A stretch of DNA of 64,000 bases from Colocasia esculenta (GCA_014218235.1 CM024760.1:66838961-66902960), one strand, 5' to 3'; shown: positions 10,044 through 20,603, numbered from the stretch's first letter. The notes: generated by a model from the letters alone, not told the origin. Program-made: numbers and translations.

Positions 10044-11624
10044 TTATTCAGGTACAAATTTTGGTGTTGGATAATTTTTAGGATAAATTATGGTTTCTTC
10101 ATTATCTGGGGGTGTGTATCCTAATCCATTTTTCTTTTTACCTGATCTTCTAGCGCCTTTTAATATTAGTGAGTTTTTACAATTAGTAAATTTCTCTAAT
10201 ATGCTTGATAGTTTATCATTTTCTTTATTTAAATTTTTTATTTCTTCTCTTAATTCATTTGTACTTTCCTGTTTTTCCAATTTTGTTATTTGTTCATTCT
10301 TGGCTTTTAGGTCTTCACAAACCAAATCATTTCTCCTTTTAAGTTCAGTTATTTGACTTTCCAATTGTTCATTTTCTGATTTTAAATCTGAGTTTGTATT
10401 TTCTATACAAATTATGTTTTTCTTGCTCACCTTTAATAGTTTGGTCACTTCTTTATATTTTTCATATAATTCGTTGAAAGCCTCTTCTAAGCTATCGGAA
10501 TCTGAATCATTGCATGAATCAAAAGAGGAGTCAGAAGTTACCTTATCCTCGGTATTTGCCATAAAAGCCAGGTTGGCTTCTTCTTCATCACTACTGCAGC
10601 TTGACTCACTGTCAGAGTCGTTGCTGTTTTCCCATGCAGCTGCCATGGCTTTCTTCTTGTACTTTCTGAACTTCTTGGAGTTATCCTTTTTTCTAAATTC
10701 TGGCTTCTTGAGCTTTGGACACTCAGCCTTCATGTGTCCTGGCTTCTTGCACTCGTAGCAAAGTGGCTCATTTCTCTTCTGATCTTTTCCGTCTGGTCTC
10801 TTGTAATCTTTATTTTTCTTAAAATACCTCCTACTGGACTGGAACTTTTTCTTCTTGGCCAGGATCCTTTGCAATCTTCTTGACAGCATAGCTTCTTCAT
10901 CACTGTCTTTGCTATCCTCACTGTTGTCCAAAGATTCATCAGATGAGTCCTCATCAGCTTTGAGCGCATTGGACTGCTTCTTTCTACTGGAGGATTCCCC
11001 TAATCTTTCCATGTTTATCTCATGGGCCATGAGTGACCCAACTAGCTTTTCTAGAGACATTCTCTTCAGATCATTGGCTTCTTCAATGGCCGTTACTTTT
11101 GGAGTCCATGAGGATGGCAAGGATCTAAGAATTTTCCTGACCATATCTCCCATTTCATAGGTTTTTCCTAATCCGGCTAACCCATTAGTGATGTCTGTGA
11201 ATCTACTAAACATTTGGGTTATGGATTCACCTGACTGCATTTGAAATCGCTCATATTGAGTTACAAGAATATCTATTCTTGTCTCCTTGACCTTATCTGT
11301 GCCTTCATAAGTGATTCTGATCTTTTCCCACATTTCCATTGCGGATTTGCAGGCTGAAACTCTATTGAATTCCTTCTTGCTTAGAGCACAGCATAGAATG
11401 CTTTTTGCTTTACAATTCAGGGAAATCTTCTTCCTGTCATCATCTGTCCATTGTGATTTCTCATTTGTGACTAACAGATCACCTTCTTCTACTATCGACC
11501 AAATTTGATAATCATGTCCTTGTAGGAAGTACTCCATTCTTGTCTTCCAATAGGTATAATCTTCACCATCGAACAAGGGAGGTCTGTTGACTGACTGACT
11601 TTCGTTGTGACCTTGGGTTGCCAT
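10044..11624 (-). CDS. Copia Gag (capsid/nucleocapsid)
   Basis: 526 codons starting MATQGHNESQSVNRPPLFDG, the usual N-terminus of plant copia Gag. Residues about 15-215 are the Gag region with the W-rich YWKTRMEYFL segment. Acidic/Ser-rich linkers follow, then a CCHC knuckle CYECKKPGHMKAEC (about 287-300), a basic stretch and a long Asn/Lys/Glu-rich coiled coil (about 385-490). The frame ends at TAA (10044-10046). The same frame continues open beyond it with a second CCHC knuckle at 9989-9945, so the TAA may be a new nonsense mutation or a gag-pol stop. The start lies about 50 bp inside the primer-binding site, which fits the first ATG of the genomic RNA. Confidence 0.88.
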   Translation of the reverse strand: MATQGHNESQSVNRPPLFDGEDYTYWKTRMEYFLQGHDYQIWSIVEEGDLLVTNEKSQWTDDDRKKISLNCKAKSILCCALSKKEFNRVSACKSAMEMWEKIRITYEGTDKVKETRIDILVTQYERFQMQSGESITQMFSRFTDITNGLAGLGKTYEMGDMVRKILRSLPSSWTPKVTAIEEANDLKRMSLEKLVGSLMAHEINMERLGESSSRKKQSNALKADEDSSDESLDNSEDSKDSDEEAMLSRRLQRILAKKKKFQSSRRYFKKNKDYKRPDGKDQKRNEPLCYECKKPGHMKAECPKLKKPEFRKKDNSKKFRKYKKKAMAAAWENSNDSDSESSCSSDEEEANLAFMANTEDKVTSDSSFDSCNDSDSDSLEEAFNELYEKYKEVTKLLKVSKKNIICIENTNSDLKSENEQLESQITELKRRNDLVCEDLKAKNEQITKLEKQESTNELREEIKNLNKENDKLSSILEKFTNCKNSLILKGARRSGKKKNGLGYTPPDNEETIIYPKNYPTPKFVPE

Positions 11625-11674
11625 GGATCTTTACTCTTCAGATCATTGGATCTTGTTCTTTGTCGAAGAGACTC

Positions 11675-11686
11675 GCTCTGATACCA
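11675..11686 (-). promoter_or_regulatory. Primer-binding site, initiator Met tRNA
   Basis: The plus strand reads GCTCTGATACCA, so the element strand carries TGGTATCAGAGC. This is the standard plant copia primer site complementary to the 3' end of initiator Met tRNA. It lies two bases from the LTR edge at 11689. Confidence 0.92.
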
Positions 11687-11688
11687 CT

Positions 11689-11983
11689 TGTTGCCCGGTT
11701 GGCGAACCCAGAGGGGGGGGTGAATGGGTCTTTAAAAATATTTTCCTGGTTAAAACCTGAACTTAAACGAACACCAAAAACGTTCTTGGAAGAGATTAGT
11801 AATGGTTAGTAAAAAGAACAATCACACAAAGAAGACAATCTCACAACACACAGATTTATCCTGGTTCGGATCTCCTCTCCTTAGGAGTCCTACGTCCAGT
11901 CCCTGAGCAAACCTCAGGATTCCACTATCTAGGGTACAGTCCCCCTATGGACAAGACAAACACCCAGCTCAGCTGGTCTTCCT
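11689..11983 (-). repeat. 5' LTR of the copia element, cut by assembly gap
   Basis: Begins TGTTGCCCGG next to the primer site and follows the left LTR base for base except for the G-run length until the run of N. Only about 295 of about 2050 bp are present. The sequence after the gap is not LTR, so the gap hides the rest of the LTR and the insertion boundary. Confidence 0.9.
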
Positions 11984-12083
11984 NNNNNNNNNNNNNNNNN
12001 NNNNNNNNNNNNNNNNNNNNNNNNNNNNNNNNNNNNNNNNNNNNNNNNNNNNNNNNNNNNNNNNNNNNNNNNNNNNNNNNNNN
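11984..12083. other. Assembly gap of exactly 100 N
   Basis: One hundred consecutive N, the usual placeholder for a gap of unknown size. Left of it is copia LTR and right of it is unrelated sequence, so at least about 1.75 kb of LTR is missing here. Confidence 0.98.
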
Positions 12084-12295
12084 GGGACTGTACTTAGAGC
12101 GGTACACAGCGGTCTCGCTCTCTTTTCTGTTTCCGCCTGTACGCTTCTAGTTTCGCAGTTGACGTTTACTTTCGTTACATATCCTATTAGATGCATATTA
12201 TAGCCCTTCCGGGTCTTCGGATCCGTGGGTGGAGACCGTGAAAATCGGGTCCTTGGCCTTGGGTTGGCCGAGGGTCGGGTTCTCGGGTCGTTACA
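12084..12295 (+). other. Possible LTR tail
   Basis: A GC-rich stretch ending TCGGGTCGTTACA, which resembles the terminal ...CGTTACA/CGTGACA of the gypsy LTRs elsewhere in this window. There is no partner copy or duplication to confirm it. Confidence 0.3.
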
Positions 12296-12380
12296 CCTAG
12301 GGCTACACCAGGGGTGGCTTGATGAGACAGAGCCCAAGGGATTGGGCGGAGAGCGCGAGGGAAGGCGAAGCGAGTAGACT

Positions 12381-13568
12381 GGCATCTACGCTTCCCCGAT
12401 CAGTTCGCCGACTGGCAGCGCGGCAAACAGTTAGTGGAGTTGGACGCTACTGACAACCTCGCGTACCTTCAGTGGTTCTAGGAGGAGTACGGGGGCTGAG
12501 ACTTCATGAGGCCGGCAAGGGTATGTACTTCTAACCTTTAACTTTTTCATTATAATTGCATGATGATGTAACAAACATGTGCATATGCAGGATGCTCGGA
12601 CGACCTTATTGACACCCTGCGGGCCCAGTTAGCAGGCACTGAGGCCCAGCTGGCAGAGGCGCGGGAGGCACTGGATGCATTGGTAAGTTTAGTGAATCGT
12701 ACCTTTGCTTTATTTACCTTACCATGCACTAACCGAGTGTTAATGCGTGCAGCATGCGGCGCAGATGACAGTGGAGCGCACCGATGCGGCAGGTGCTTCC
12801 ACGAGTCAGAGTGTGCCTGACCCGGAGACGACCTCTCTCCGCGATCAACTAGCGGCGGTAGTGGCCAGGGCAGAGGCAGCGGAGCACGACCTCTCTTCGC
12901 GATCAGCTAGCGACGGTAGTGGCCAGGGCGAAGGCAGCGGAGCACGACCTCTCTGCATGAGTAAGTAGCTTAATTAGATACATATATGAATTGAATTGCT
13001 TTATACTTACTTGTGCCTATTTTGCTTGCAGTCGGACAAGCTCCAGAGTGCGCTTACGCGGGAGGTATACACTAGTGCTGAGATGACTGAGCTGTCGCAG
13101 TAGCTGGCTGAGCTACGGACTCAGATCACTCAGCAGGACTCGGACCTGCCTTGTGAGGCGGTGGAGCTGCGCGTGATGCTCACCCTGGAGCGTAGAGACT
13201 GCGAGAGGGAGCAGGCCCGGTGGGAGCAGGAGCGCAGTTGCTGGGACTAGGAGCGGGAGCGGCTGACTCAGCAGGCCGTGGATGCCTGTACGAGCTTGGG
13301 CATCTCCGAGCGGCTGCTGAGGGAGTTAGAGGACCGGTATCGGCGCGGGCGTGAGTGCGCAGTGCGGGAGGGGCGAGCCAGTGCCTACTCCGAGAGCTAC
13401 CTAGTGACTTCCTCTTAGTACTAGAGGAATGTCCAGGAGGCACGCGCTGCCTAGGGGTCGACCGAATCTCACGCCTCCATGAGGCCTACTGCCCCGCGTT
13501 CGACTGCAGACCTGGGCGCGGCCGAGAGCAGCCGACAGCACCGACCGATAGAGAGCTGTGGTGAGAGC
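12381..13568 (+). pseudogene. Decayed intron-containing coiled-coil gene
   Basis: Four blocks look like exons with canonical junctions: about 12381-12530 (donor GTATGT), 12591-12682 (acceptor TGCAG, donor GTAAGT), 12753-12960 (acceptor TGCAG, donor GTAAGTAG) and 13032 to about 13568 (acceptor TTGCAG). Together they encode an Ala/Glu/Gln/Arg-rich coiled coil (for example LRAQLAGTEAQLAEAREAL), after a first block WHLRFPDQFADWQRGKQL with no domain I can name with certainty. The style suggests plant mobile-domain genes carried by transposons. In-frame stops occur in the first and last blocks, and a 58-bp tandem duplication breaks exon 3. It lies antisense to the Tat element on its right and may be that element's downstream antisense gene or a captured host gene. 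Confidence 0.55.
12828..12950 (+). repeat. 58-bp tandem duplication inside an exon
   Basis: The block starting ACGACCTCTCT occurs at 12828, 12886 and (partial) 12944, spaced exactly 58 bp, with a few substitutions between copies. Removing one copy leaves the exon 150 nt (50 codons), so the duplication itself destroys the frame. Confidence 0.88.
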
Positions 13569-13915
13569 TAGGCCCTCTATCATGTACTTTCTTTTCTTTC
13601 TTTTGATGATGTGTACCTGGTGGTACTTCATGATGTACTTTTGGGGTTGGTCCCCCTTTTGGCCATATATATATATATGTGTGTGCATCTTGGTCTTCTC
13701 TCTTTGTTGTGCCTGAAAGTCGCTTGAACAAACAAGTTAAATGTCTGCTCTGACTCAGCCCCATGCATATTAGCAGTATTTGGCTTATGATTTTTTCAAG
13801 GAGCTGAGCCTTATTAAATAAGATAAGAATAAAAGAACATAAAATTTAAAATGCGACATGCAGGCAAGCAAAATGCTAGCAGGAAATTAAAAGGATGAAC
13901 ATACATTTGATGCAT
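13569..13915 (+). other. 3' flank of the decayed gene
   Basis: T-rich, 3'-UTR-like sequence with a short TA/TG microsatellite (about 13662-13684). I see no coding signal and no element boundary. Confidence 0.35.
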
Positions 13916-13917
13916 TC

Positions 13918-14227
13918 AAGTAAATGGATTGTGATTTTTTTGGATTTTTAAAATATTCAATTTTTGGCTTTTGAAAATATCATTTTTTGGATTTTGAAAA
14001 TATTCATTTTTTTCTTTTGAAATATTCAATTTTTGGCTTTTGAAAATATTATTTTTTGGATTTTGAAAATATTCATTTTTTTCTTTTGAAATATTCAATT
14101 TTTTGGATTTTGAAATATTCATTTTTTGGATTTTGAAATAATCATTTTTTTGCTTTTGAAATATTCTTTTTTGGGCTTTTGAAATATTTTTTTTTCTTTT
14201 GAAATATTTATTTATTTGCTTTTGAAA
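13918..14227. repeat. AT-rich minisatellite
   Basis: About a dozen degenerate units of roughly 23 bp built from TTTTGGATTTTGAAAATATTC and TTTTCTTTTGAAATATTCAA variants. A higher-order repeat of about 69 bp is visible (ATTTTTTGGATTTTG at 13982 and 14051). ORFs through it are low-complexity Lys/Asn/Ile artefacts. Confidence 0.9.
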
Positions 14228-15070
14228 ATAAAGGCTGCAACCCGACATAGTCCCTTCTAAGAAGACGCGCGGAACGAAAGGGATCCGCTCTGATTTGGAA
14301 AAATATGGTACTTGGACCCTTCAATTACTCGATTGTCATTAAGAATTCATTAATGATTCTTGAGTGTGTCAGACAGAGGTTAGACGTGCTTAAGTGATGC
14401 CTTCACCCAAGGTAGCTTTCGGCGACGTCCTCTTTAGTTGATCGTTGCCTTGCCTTGACCTTAAGACATACCCGTGGGGGAGAAGGGAAGAGACGGTTTA
14501 GGAAGTTTGCCAACAGCCTGGGCGACCGAGGTGACACTCGTTCCTCTACCCTTACACTCAGTAGGGTTCAGTCTTTTAGCTTTTGGGGTTTTGGCACGCT
14601 TATGACCAGGTCCATTTGGATCTCTGCAGGGACTTTGCCACTCTTGACGTACTTTTATATTGATTTGCCTGGTTTTGGCTCTTTTGCTGTGATTTGACAT
14701 TATTTTCTTGCTTTTTCCTCTTATTGGGCCTTGACCTACACCCGTTTGAGCTTCGAACAGATTCAAGAGGGCGATCACTTAGGTTTCCTTTCTATTGGCG
14801 GACCGAGTGGAAACAAGCGGGCAATGACCTAGACTCTTAGCTTGGCCCTGATCTTCTTTAGATTCCGTACCTCTAGCTTCCCATGGTGGGCGTGTAAGTG
14901 TGTGAGTATCGGCACCTCAGGCTAACTCACCAAGAATAGGAAATGAATAAAAAATGATAGCTTTTCATTTTAGGGTCCATGTACCATGTAAATCCAAACA
15001 TTAGCTAAAGGTAGTACTTCTTTAGGTAAAGCCCATTCCAAGGATGAGAGAGCTCCTCACCCTCCGCTTA
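14228..15070 (-). other. 3' non-coding region of the Tat/Ogre-type element
   Basis: Lies downstream (in element sense) of the integrase end. I find no LTR edge, polypurine tract or ORF with a known domain. The element's 3' LTR was not found in the window: no match to the TGTAGACGTG edge of the LTR at 34041 occurs left of here. Confidence 0.4.
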
Positions 15071-15602
15071 CTAGCCTGTACGCGTTGCCTGGATATACCC
15101 TTTGATTACGTACGGCCCTTCCCAGTTTGGTTGGAGTTTAGATCGAGGACCACTGGGCTTTACAAAAATTCTCTTTACCACCATTTCACCGACTTTAAAT
15201 TTTCTCTCAATTACCTTCATTTGGTGAAAACGTGAGCCTATTTTGATACACTCTTGTGTGTTCTGCGGCGACCAGACGCTTCTCATCTAGGAGTTCCAGT
15301 TGTGCTAGGAGCGATTCACGCCGCTCATCGATTGACATGTCCTCGTCAAGCTGGATCCTTAATGATGGAATGAGAATCTCGTATGGTACTATTGCCTCCA
15401 TTCCATAAGTGAGGGCGAATGGTGTCTGCCCAGTGGGAGTGCGGATTGAAGTGCGGTAGGCCCATAGAGCTTCTACAAGCTTTTCTGGCCAATCCGAGAA
15501 CTTATTAGCCTCACAGGTTTTCTTAACAATCTTGATTAAGGTTTTATTGGTGGCCTCTGCTTGACCATTGCCTTGCGGATAGTATGAAGATGAATGATGC
15601 AA
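15071..15602 (-). pseudogene. Tat-type integrase, C-terminal half
   Basis: The frame 15602-15207 reads through HHSSSYYPQGNGQAEATNKT, containing the catalytic Glu block of DDE integrases (NGQAEATN), then the ALWAYRTSIRTPTGQTPF region typical of plant gypsy elements. A frameshift near 15240 moves the reading to the frame ending at 15071, which holds the LQPNWEGPYVIKG motif (the GPF/Y-type C-terminal module). Product would insert cDNA into the genome. Confidence 0.85.
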
Positions 15603-15650
15603 TGCAATTTTGTACCTGTTGCAGAGGTCACGTAACTCTTGAGAGATGAA

Positions 15651-16040
15651 CTAGGGTCCATTGTCGGTGATGATGGTACTTGGGATGCCAAATCTGGTGA
15701 TGATGTTCCTCATGATAAACTTGTAGACAGTTGTTGCCTTGATTTCCGCATACGCTTCGGCTTCCGCCCACTTGGTGAAATACTCCGTTGCAGTGAGGGT
15801 GTATGACTTGGTTTTGTTTTGGGAGTTGGGATCACCAAGGGGACCAATAATATCAAAGGCCCACATAGCAAAAGGCCATGGGGAGGATATTGGGTGGAGT
15901 GTAGAGGATGAAGAATGAATTTTGTCAGAGTGCTGTTGACACTTGACACACCAAAGGACAAAGATGGAACAATCTTCCTCTAGAGTAGGCCTATAGAAAC
16001 CCTGCCTAAGGATCTTCTTAGCAAGCATCTGGCTATTCAC
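15651..16040 (-). pseudogene. Tat-type integrase, zinc and first catalytic part
   Basis: The frame contains half of the zinc domain (CVKCQQHS), the first catalytic Asp in MWAFDIIGPLG and the second in STIITDNGP, where it stops at TAG (about 15648-15650) in place of a sense codon. The N-terminal His pair lies upstream in a disrupted frame. All three DDE residues exist across 15602-16040, but not in one frame. Confidence 0.83.
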
Positions 16041-16435
16041 ATGGCCACCGCAAACACCTGAATGGGCCTCCTCAACAAACTTCCAAACTTCATCATCATC
16101 CAGGCACCTAAGTAAAACTTCAGTGAATCCCCTCTGTAGAGTGTGTTTCCAACCACTGTGTACTTCTGGGAAAATCTCCTTATAGCTTTCTTCTCATCAG
16201 CTGTGGCTTCCTCAGGGTACGTCTGATTCTTGCAGTACCTAGCTATTTCATAGTACCATGGTTTCTCCTCGTCCTCTAACTCCTCTTCTAGCCACTAACA
16301 TGATCTCAGTCTTACTTCTCCTTTCTGAATTTATCAAAAGTTTATCTCTTGCCCAGAGAAACATGGGGTCCTGAATAACAGAAAGATTATGACGTTCAAT
16401 CAGAATGCTATCGAAATCCTCGAGATAATTCATGT
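16041..16435 (-). pseudogene. Degenerate RNase H-integrase connection
   Basis: Weak coding sequence between the second RNase H and the integrase zinc region, with several stops. Only patches such as the NYLEDFDSILIERHN-like segment are readable. Confidence 0.5.
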
Positions 16436-17065
16436 TCATGGTGGCGCCAATGGTAGCAAGGGCGTTTTCCAGAAAATTTTGATGATGAGGGATGTGGACA
16501 AAAATGAGCTTGGTGAATATCTGGCGAAGGCTGAGGCCAATTCTTGGTAAGGCTTGAGCTTAGGATCTTGAGTCTGGTACTTGGTGAGCACTTGGTGCAA
16601 AACCAGCTGACTATCACCTATGATTCGTAGATGGGTGACATCGTAGAAATGGGCATACTCAAGGCCAGCCAACAAAGCCTCATATTTGGCTATGTTATTG
16701 GTGGCGGGAAAGTCTAGTTTGTAAGCAATCCCGATACCTTTTCCATGAGAATTCAAAGCTCCATCAAAATATAACGTCCACATAGGATCAGATTGGCTAA
16801 GGGACATTAATTCCTCATCTGGGAACTCCGAACGAACATGATCGAATTGAGGAATAGGGTGGTGAGCGAGATGTTCTACTATGGCATAGCCTTTGATGGA
16901 TTTCTGCTGGATGTAGGTGATTTCAAACCGAGAAATGAAGCTTTGCCAATGTGCTAGCCTATCAGTAAGAATAGATTTTTCAAGAAGGAGTTTGATAGGA
17001 TTCACACGGGTGATAAGATGGACCTCATGAGCAAGAAAGTAGAGCTTCAATTTTTGCACTACCAT
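16436..17065 (-). pseudogene. RNase H connection and archaeal-type RNase H of the Tat element
   Basis: 209 codons. The first part (residues 1-95) is the end of the conventional RNase H/connection domain (LAHWQSFISRFEITYIQQKSI and the AIVEHLAHHP block). Residues about 105-180 form the additional archaeal-type RNase H with its acidic residues: D in LYFDGALNSHGKGIGIAY, E in AKYEALLAGLEYA and D in RIIGDSQLVL. This dual arrangement marks the Tat clade. It ends in a degenerate tail at a stop. Confidence 0.86.
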
Positions 17066-17197
17066 ATGAGCATGTCACATGTCTTCTCCATTGCTGTGTA
17101 CTTCTGCTCGCAGGGGTTGAGAAGTTTCAACAGGTAGCATGCTGCCCTCTCCTTGCCTTCTTCATCCACTTGCGCAAGGACAGCTCCTACAGAGGGA

Positions 17198-17632
17198 CTA
17201 GCCAGATATTCTTATAAGTTCATCAAAAGCCGCCTGACACTTCTCATCCCAATGGAATTCGATCCCCAGCTTAGTGAGGTCGTAGAAGGGTCTACACCTC
17301 TGTGAATGTTGGGAGATGAACCGGCGAATAAACTGAAGCCTTCCGATAAGTCCTCGAACTTCCTTAAAATTCTTGGAAGGGGGCATCTCTCTTATCACCT
17401 TCGCCTTATTGGGATCTATTTCTATCCCCCTCTTGCTCACAATGAACCCTAGGAGCTTGACTGATGATACACCAAAGACACACTTCTGGGGTTCATTTTC
17501 AATTGATATTCTCTTGACCTTTGCAAGACCTTTGTTAGAACCCCGGGATGCTCAGCCATAGTTCTTGATTTTACTACCAAATCATCACATACACTTCAAT
17601 GAAAATAAGGATCATGTCATGAAAGATAGCCA
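17198..17632 (-). pseudogene. Reverse transcriptase, second part (beyond the nested insertion)
   Basis: Continues the RT split at 27207. The segment next to the insertion encodes the strand leading to the catalytic Y-V-D-D motif, which is disrupted by a one-base deletion at about 17581-17592. The frame 17440-17198 carries the thumb/connection block NFKEVRGLIGRLQFIRRFI. This block with its P-F-Y-D-L-T-K continuation is characteristic of plant gypsy RT. Confidence 0.83.
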
Positions 17633-17637
17633 TCATA

Positions 17638-20603
17638 TGTCACGCCCCGACATTTAGCAGCGGAATAAATACGGGGGACGTGAACGATACAAACAGAGTA
17701 TCACAGTTGAATAGCGCAGAGTCACGATTGAACAAAAGAACACATTTGAGACTATAAGATGGTCATCCAAAATATACTTTATTCCATTCAGTCAACTAAT
17801 TACAACCTTACATGGAGGGAATCCAACCTGAAAGAGTTCCTTATTCATAAAACTTTTAGAAAAGTTCACTATTACATAGACTACTCAATTGTCTATTTCT
17901 AAACTGTCATCTACTCATATGGCGGGTGCTCATCACTCTTGCCCTACCCCATTGGACTCCACTAGTTCTTCATCACTTCCTGAAAAAGGGCAGGATGATA
18001 GGGTGAGCGAACTAGCTCAGTAGGATTTACATCTCAATATTGTGCGGGCACTAGTATACATGATTAACATTTTAAAAGGCAAGATATGAACATGATGACA
18101 ATGCATGCAATACTAACAGATCGAATAGCAGAGTAGAACGGATATCATTTCAGATCAAATGTCAAGTTGTATATATATAGTGGACAGATATTTCAAGAAT
18201 AGAATCGTATCAAAAGAGATTGGCCATATTCAGACAGATATCATGCGTTCACATGATCAGACGTATCATATCAAATCATATCATATCAGATCAAATCAGA
18301 CTTATCATATCAAACAAAGGCACATTCACACTAATCTTGCTTATTTGTTTGTGCTATGCCAAGCACCAGAAGTCCATACTCCCGCGGTTAATAAGTACGT
18401 TGGGGCACTCCTCCCCAGAACCAGACCAGGCCCCTATTGCACAGGCATTGGATCAAATTTGGACCGGAGTCCCATGTTGTGCCGAACAAACAGATTCATA
18501 TTATGGCACAGAGTTTCAATAACAAGCTCGTAGTAAAAGGAACATGATCATTCATAGAGTCAAGGTATGACAAATAGCTCAAGAGAACAAGGCAGGATAA
18601 CGACGTATCTTATGTTTCATAATTCATTAATGTCTTGACATGAGGATGTTTCTAAAGACAGATCATATGCAGAACATGTGCTCTCAATTTCCCCAAGGAG
18701 GGTGTGCCTATTCATGCAAAAGTGTAAGTGATGAGTCACGGATCTTTCCTAACAGGTATGCAATTGACAAATAATTAATTGAACACCGGAAAGCATGTAA
18801 CTATTGAAACTCATATGCAAATCATGACATTAACACCACTAACAAGTCCATACTAACATGTATTCATCCCCACATTCATATCATATTCTTATCTTATCAA
18901 TTGACAATAAGCAAGATCACAAGATAACCCAATGGACATAAGATCAATCACAATTACACATTAGAATCGTATTCATATCATTACTATTTTCAATGGGTTG
19001 ATTTATTTTAGGTCCATGCATACTATATAACATCATGCACATGCTAGTAGACATCATGAAATGATCAGACCCAAAATATGTAATTTTTTTGTAAGGGTAG
19101 TGTCGACACACCCCTTACTGGTGTTGAGACAATGCTTCAAACACAAAGCAAAATAATGCGGAACTGGTCGAGTAGTGTCGACACTAGATCAAGTAGTGTC
19201 AACACAATGCTTCAAATACAAGGCAAAATGATCAAGTGGTATCGACACAGGATGCAGTAGTGTCGACACAGTGCTTCAAATTCAAGGCAAAATGGTCAAG
19301 TAGTGTCGACACTAGATCAGGTAGTGTCGACACTAGAGACCCTTCCCAGAACACCTTCTGGGCCAATCTGGGACAGTGTGTCGACACTAGATTAGGTAGT
19401 GTCGACACTAGAGACCTTCCCAGAACACCTGTTGGGCTGTTTTGGGATAGTGTGTTGACACTAGATCAAGTAGTGTCGACACTAGTGGCCCTCCCAAAAA
19501 AAAAAAATATCAGTCAGGTGTAACCAGAAAACACGTCTCATGCAGTGATTCACTTTCCCCTCTTGTAACTCCCTAACGAATGACATTTAGACAAAATGTT
19601 CAACAGAAAGATGACGAGGACAATAGTAGAAGAACTTTGATGTTGGGGGTTTGATTTAATTCGGTCTCGAATCCCGAGAAACATATGCAGAACATAAAGC
19701 TAAATGCATCCCAAAATCATAGTATCATGCAGCGACTCTCTTAACATGTTTAGAACTCTCTAATAATCGACTTTTGGATAAAACGTTCAACATAAAAGAT
19801 GATCGTGACTACAAGTAGAAGAACTTTCATGAAGGAAGTTTGGGCTAATTTGGTATAAAATGACATTCAAAATAAGAAGAACGGGAAAAACCCTAACTGT
19901 GCGTGACTTAGGGAAAACTACGAATACGCAATGTATACTCCATGAAATTGAGTCAAACTAGGTGCAAATGATCATAGAATCGAAAATCTACATGATGGTG
20001 TTGGTTTTCTTTAATCTTGGCCCGAGAACACCTACCTTCGAATGCTAAGAACTCTCTGCAGATTTCTGGGTTGATGCAGAGCGAAGTTGAGGAAGACCAC
20101 GATTTTCCCCAGCCGTTCTCCACTTCCCCAACGCTCCAAACTTGCTACTCTCGACCCCAACTTGTTTCTAAACCTTCCCCAAGAGTTTAAGGATGAGTTC
20201 TTATAGATTTAGGGTGTGGTTATGAGTCCTAACGGGACTAGGAAAGGAGGATGTGAATTCTACTTCCTTCTTTCCAAAATCTGGGATTCTCACCCAAAGG
20301 AGGTAGAAACGGTTTAGGAAACCACCAATTGGGGTTGGGTTCGGTTTTGTCTTACCTTGCATGACTAATTACCTTATTTTAACCCTAACTTGCCCTCTCT
20401 AATTATGGCATAATTACATACACAAATTTCTGGGTAATTTCTGTCCCAATTTATTTTATATCCTTGGGCAAAATGTACTCCATTGGCCCAATCTTGTTAT
20501 TGGATCATTAACACATGGTGTTGGAAGTCTCTCCAATATGTTTATTTAATTTATTCTCCTTTGTTTCCAAAATTTTTAATCACTAAATTTTCGAGGTGTT
20601 ACA
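17638..20603 (-). repeat. 3' LTR of the Tekay element
   Basis: 2966 bp, matching 24248-27201 along its length. It contains the GTGTCGACAC array at 19100-19482. Its inner edge (…GGTGTTACA) abuts the pyrimidine tract at 20604. Confidence 0.95.
19100..19482. repeat. GTGTCGACAC palindrome array, 3' LTR copy
   Basis: Eight perfect 10-bp palindromes (19100, 19175, 19260, 19303, 19324, 19378, 19399, 19473) and about four degenerate ones (GTGTTGAGAC, GTGTCAACAC, GTATCGACAC, GTGTTGACAC). Many occur as pairs separated by ACTAGATCAAGTA-type spacers, inside a T-A-G-[palindrome]-T-A-G frame. Confidence 0.95.

Larger units (their letters stand above)
487..11983 (-). mobile_element. Sirevirus-like Ty1/copia LTR retrotransposon, minus strand, right end lost in assembly gap
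   Basis: Reading the minus strand: 5' LTR (11689 into the gap), primer-binding site complementary to initiator-Met tRNA (11675-11686), gag with CCHC knuckle, protease-integrase-RT-RNase H (copia order), a very long extra ORF after pol, two polypurine tracts and the 3' LTR (487-2536). The extra env-like ORF and duplicated polypurine tract are known Sirevirus traits. pol carries at least three frameshifts and two or more nonsense changes, so this copy is not autonomous. The visible 295 bp of the 5' LTR match the 3' LTR almost perfectly, which suggests recent insertion. No target-site duplication can be tested because the right end is missing. Confidence 0.9.

Noticed and set aside
10414..10758. 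Ser/Leu/Phe-rich plus-strand ORF opposite Gag
   Set aside because: Antisense shadow of the acidic and Lys-rich Gag linker.
13916..14248. 110-codon Lys/Asn/Ile-rich minus-strand ORF
   Set aside because: Translation of the AT-rich minisatellite; no domain.
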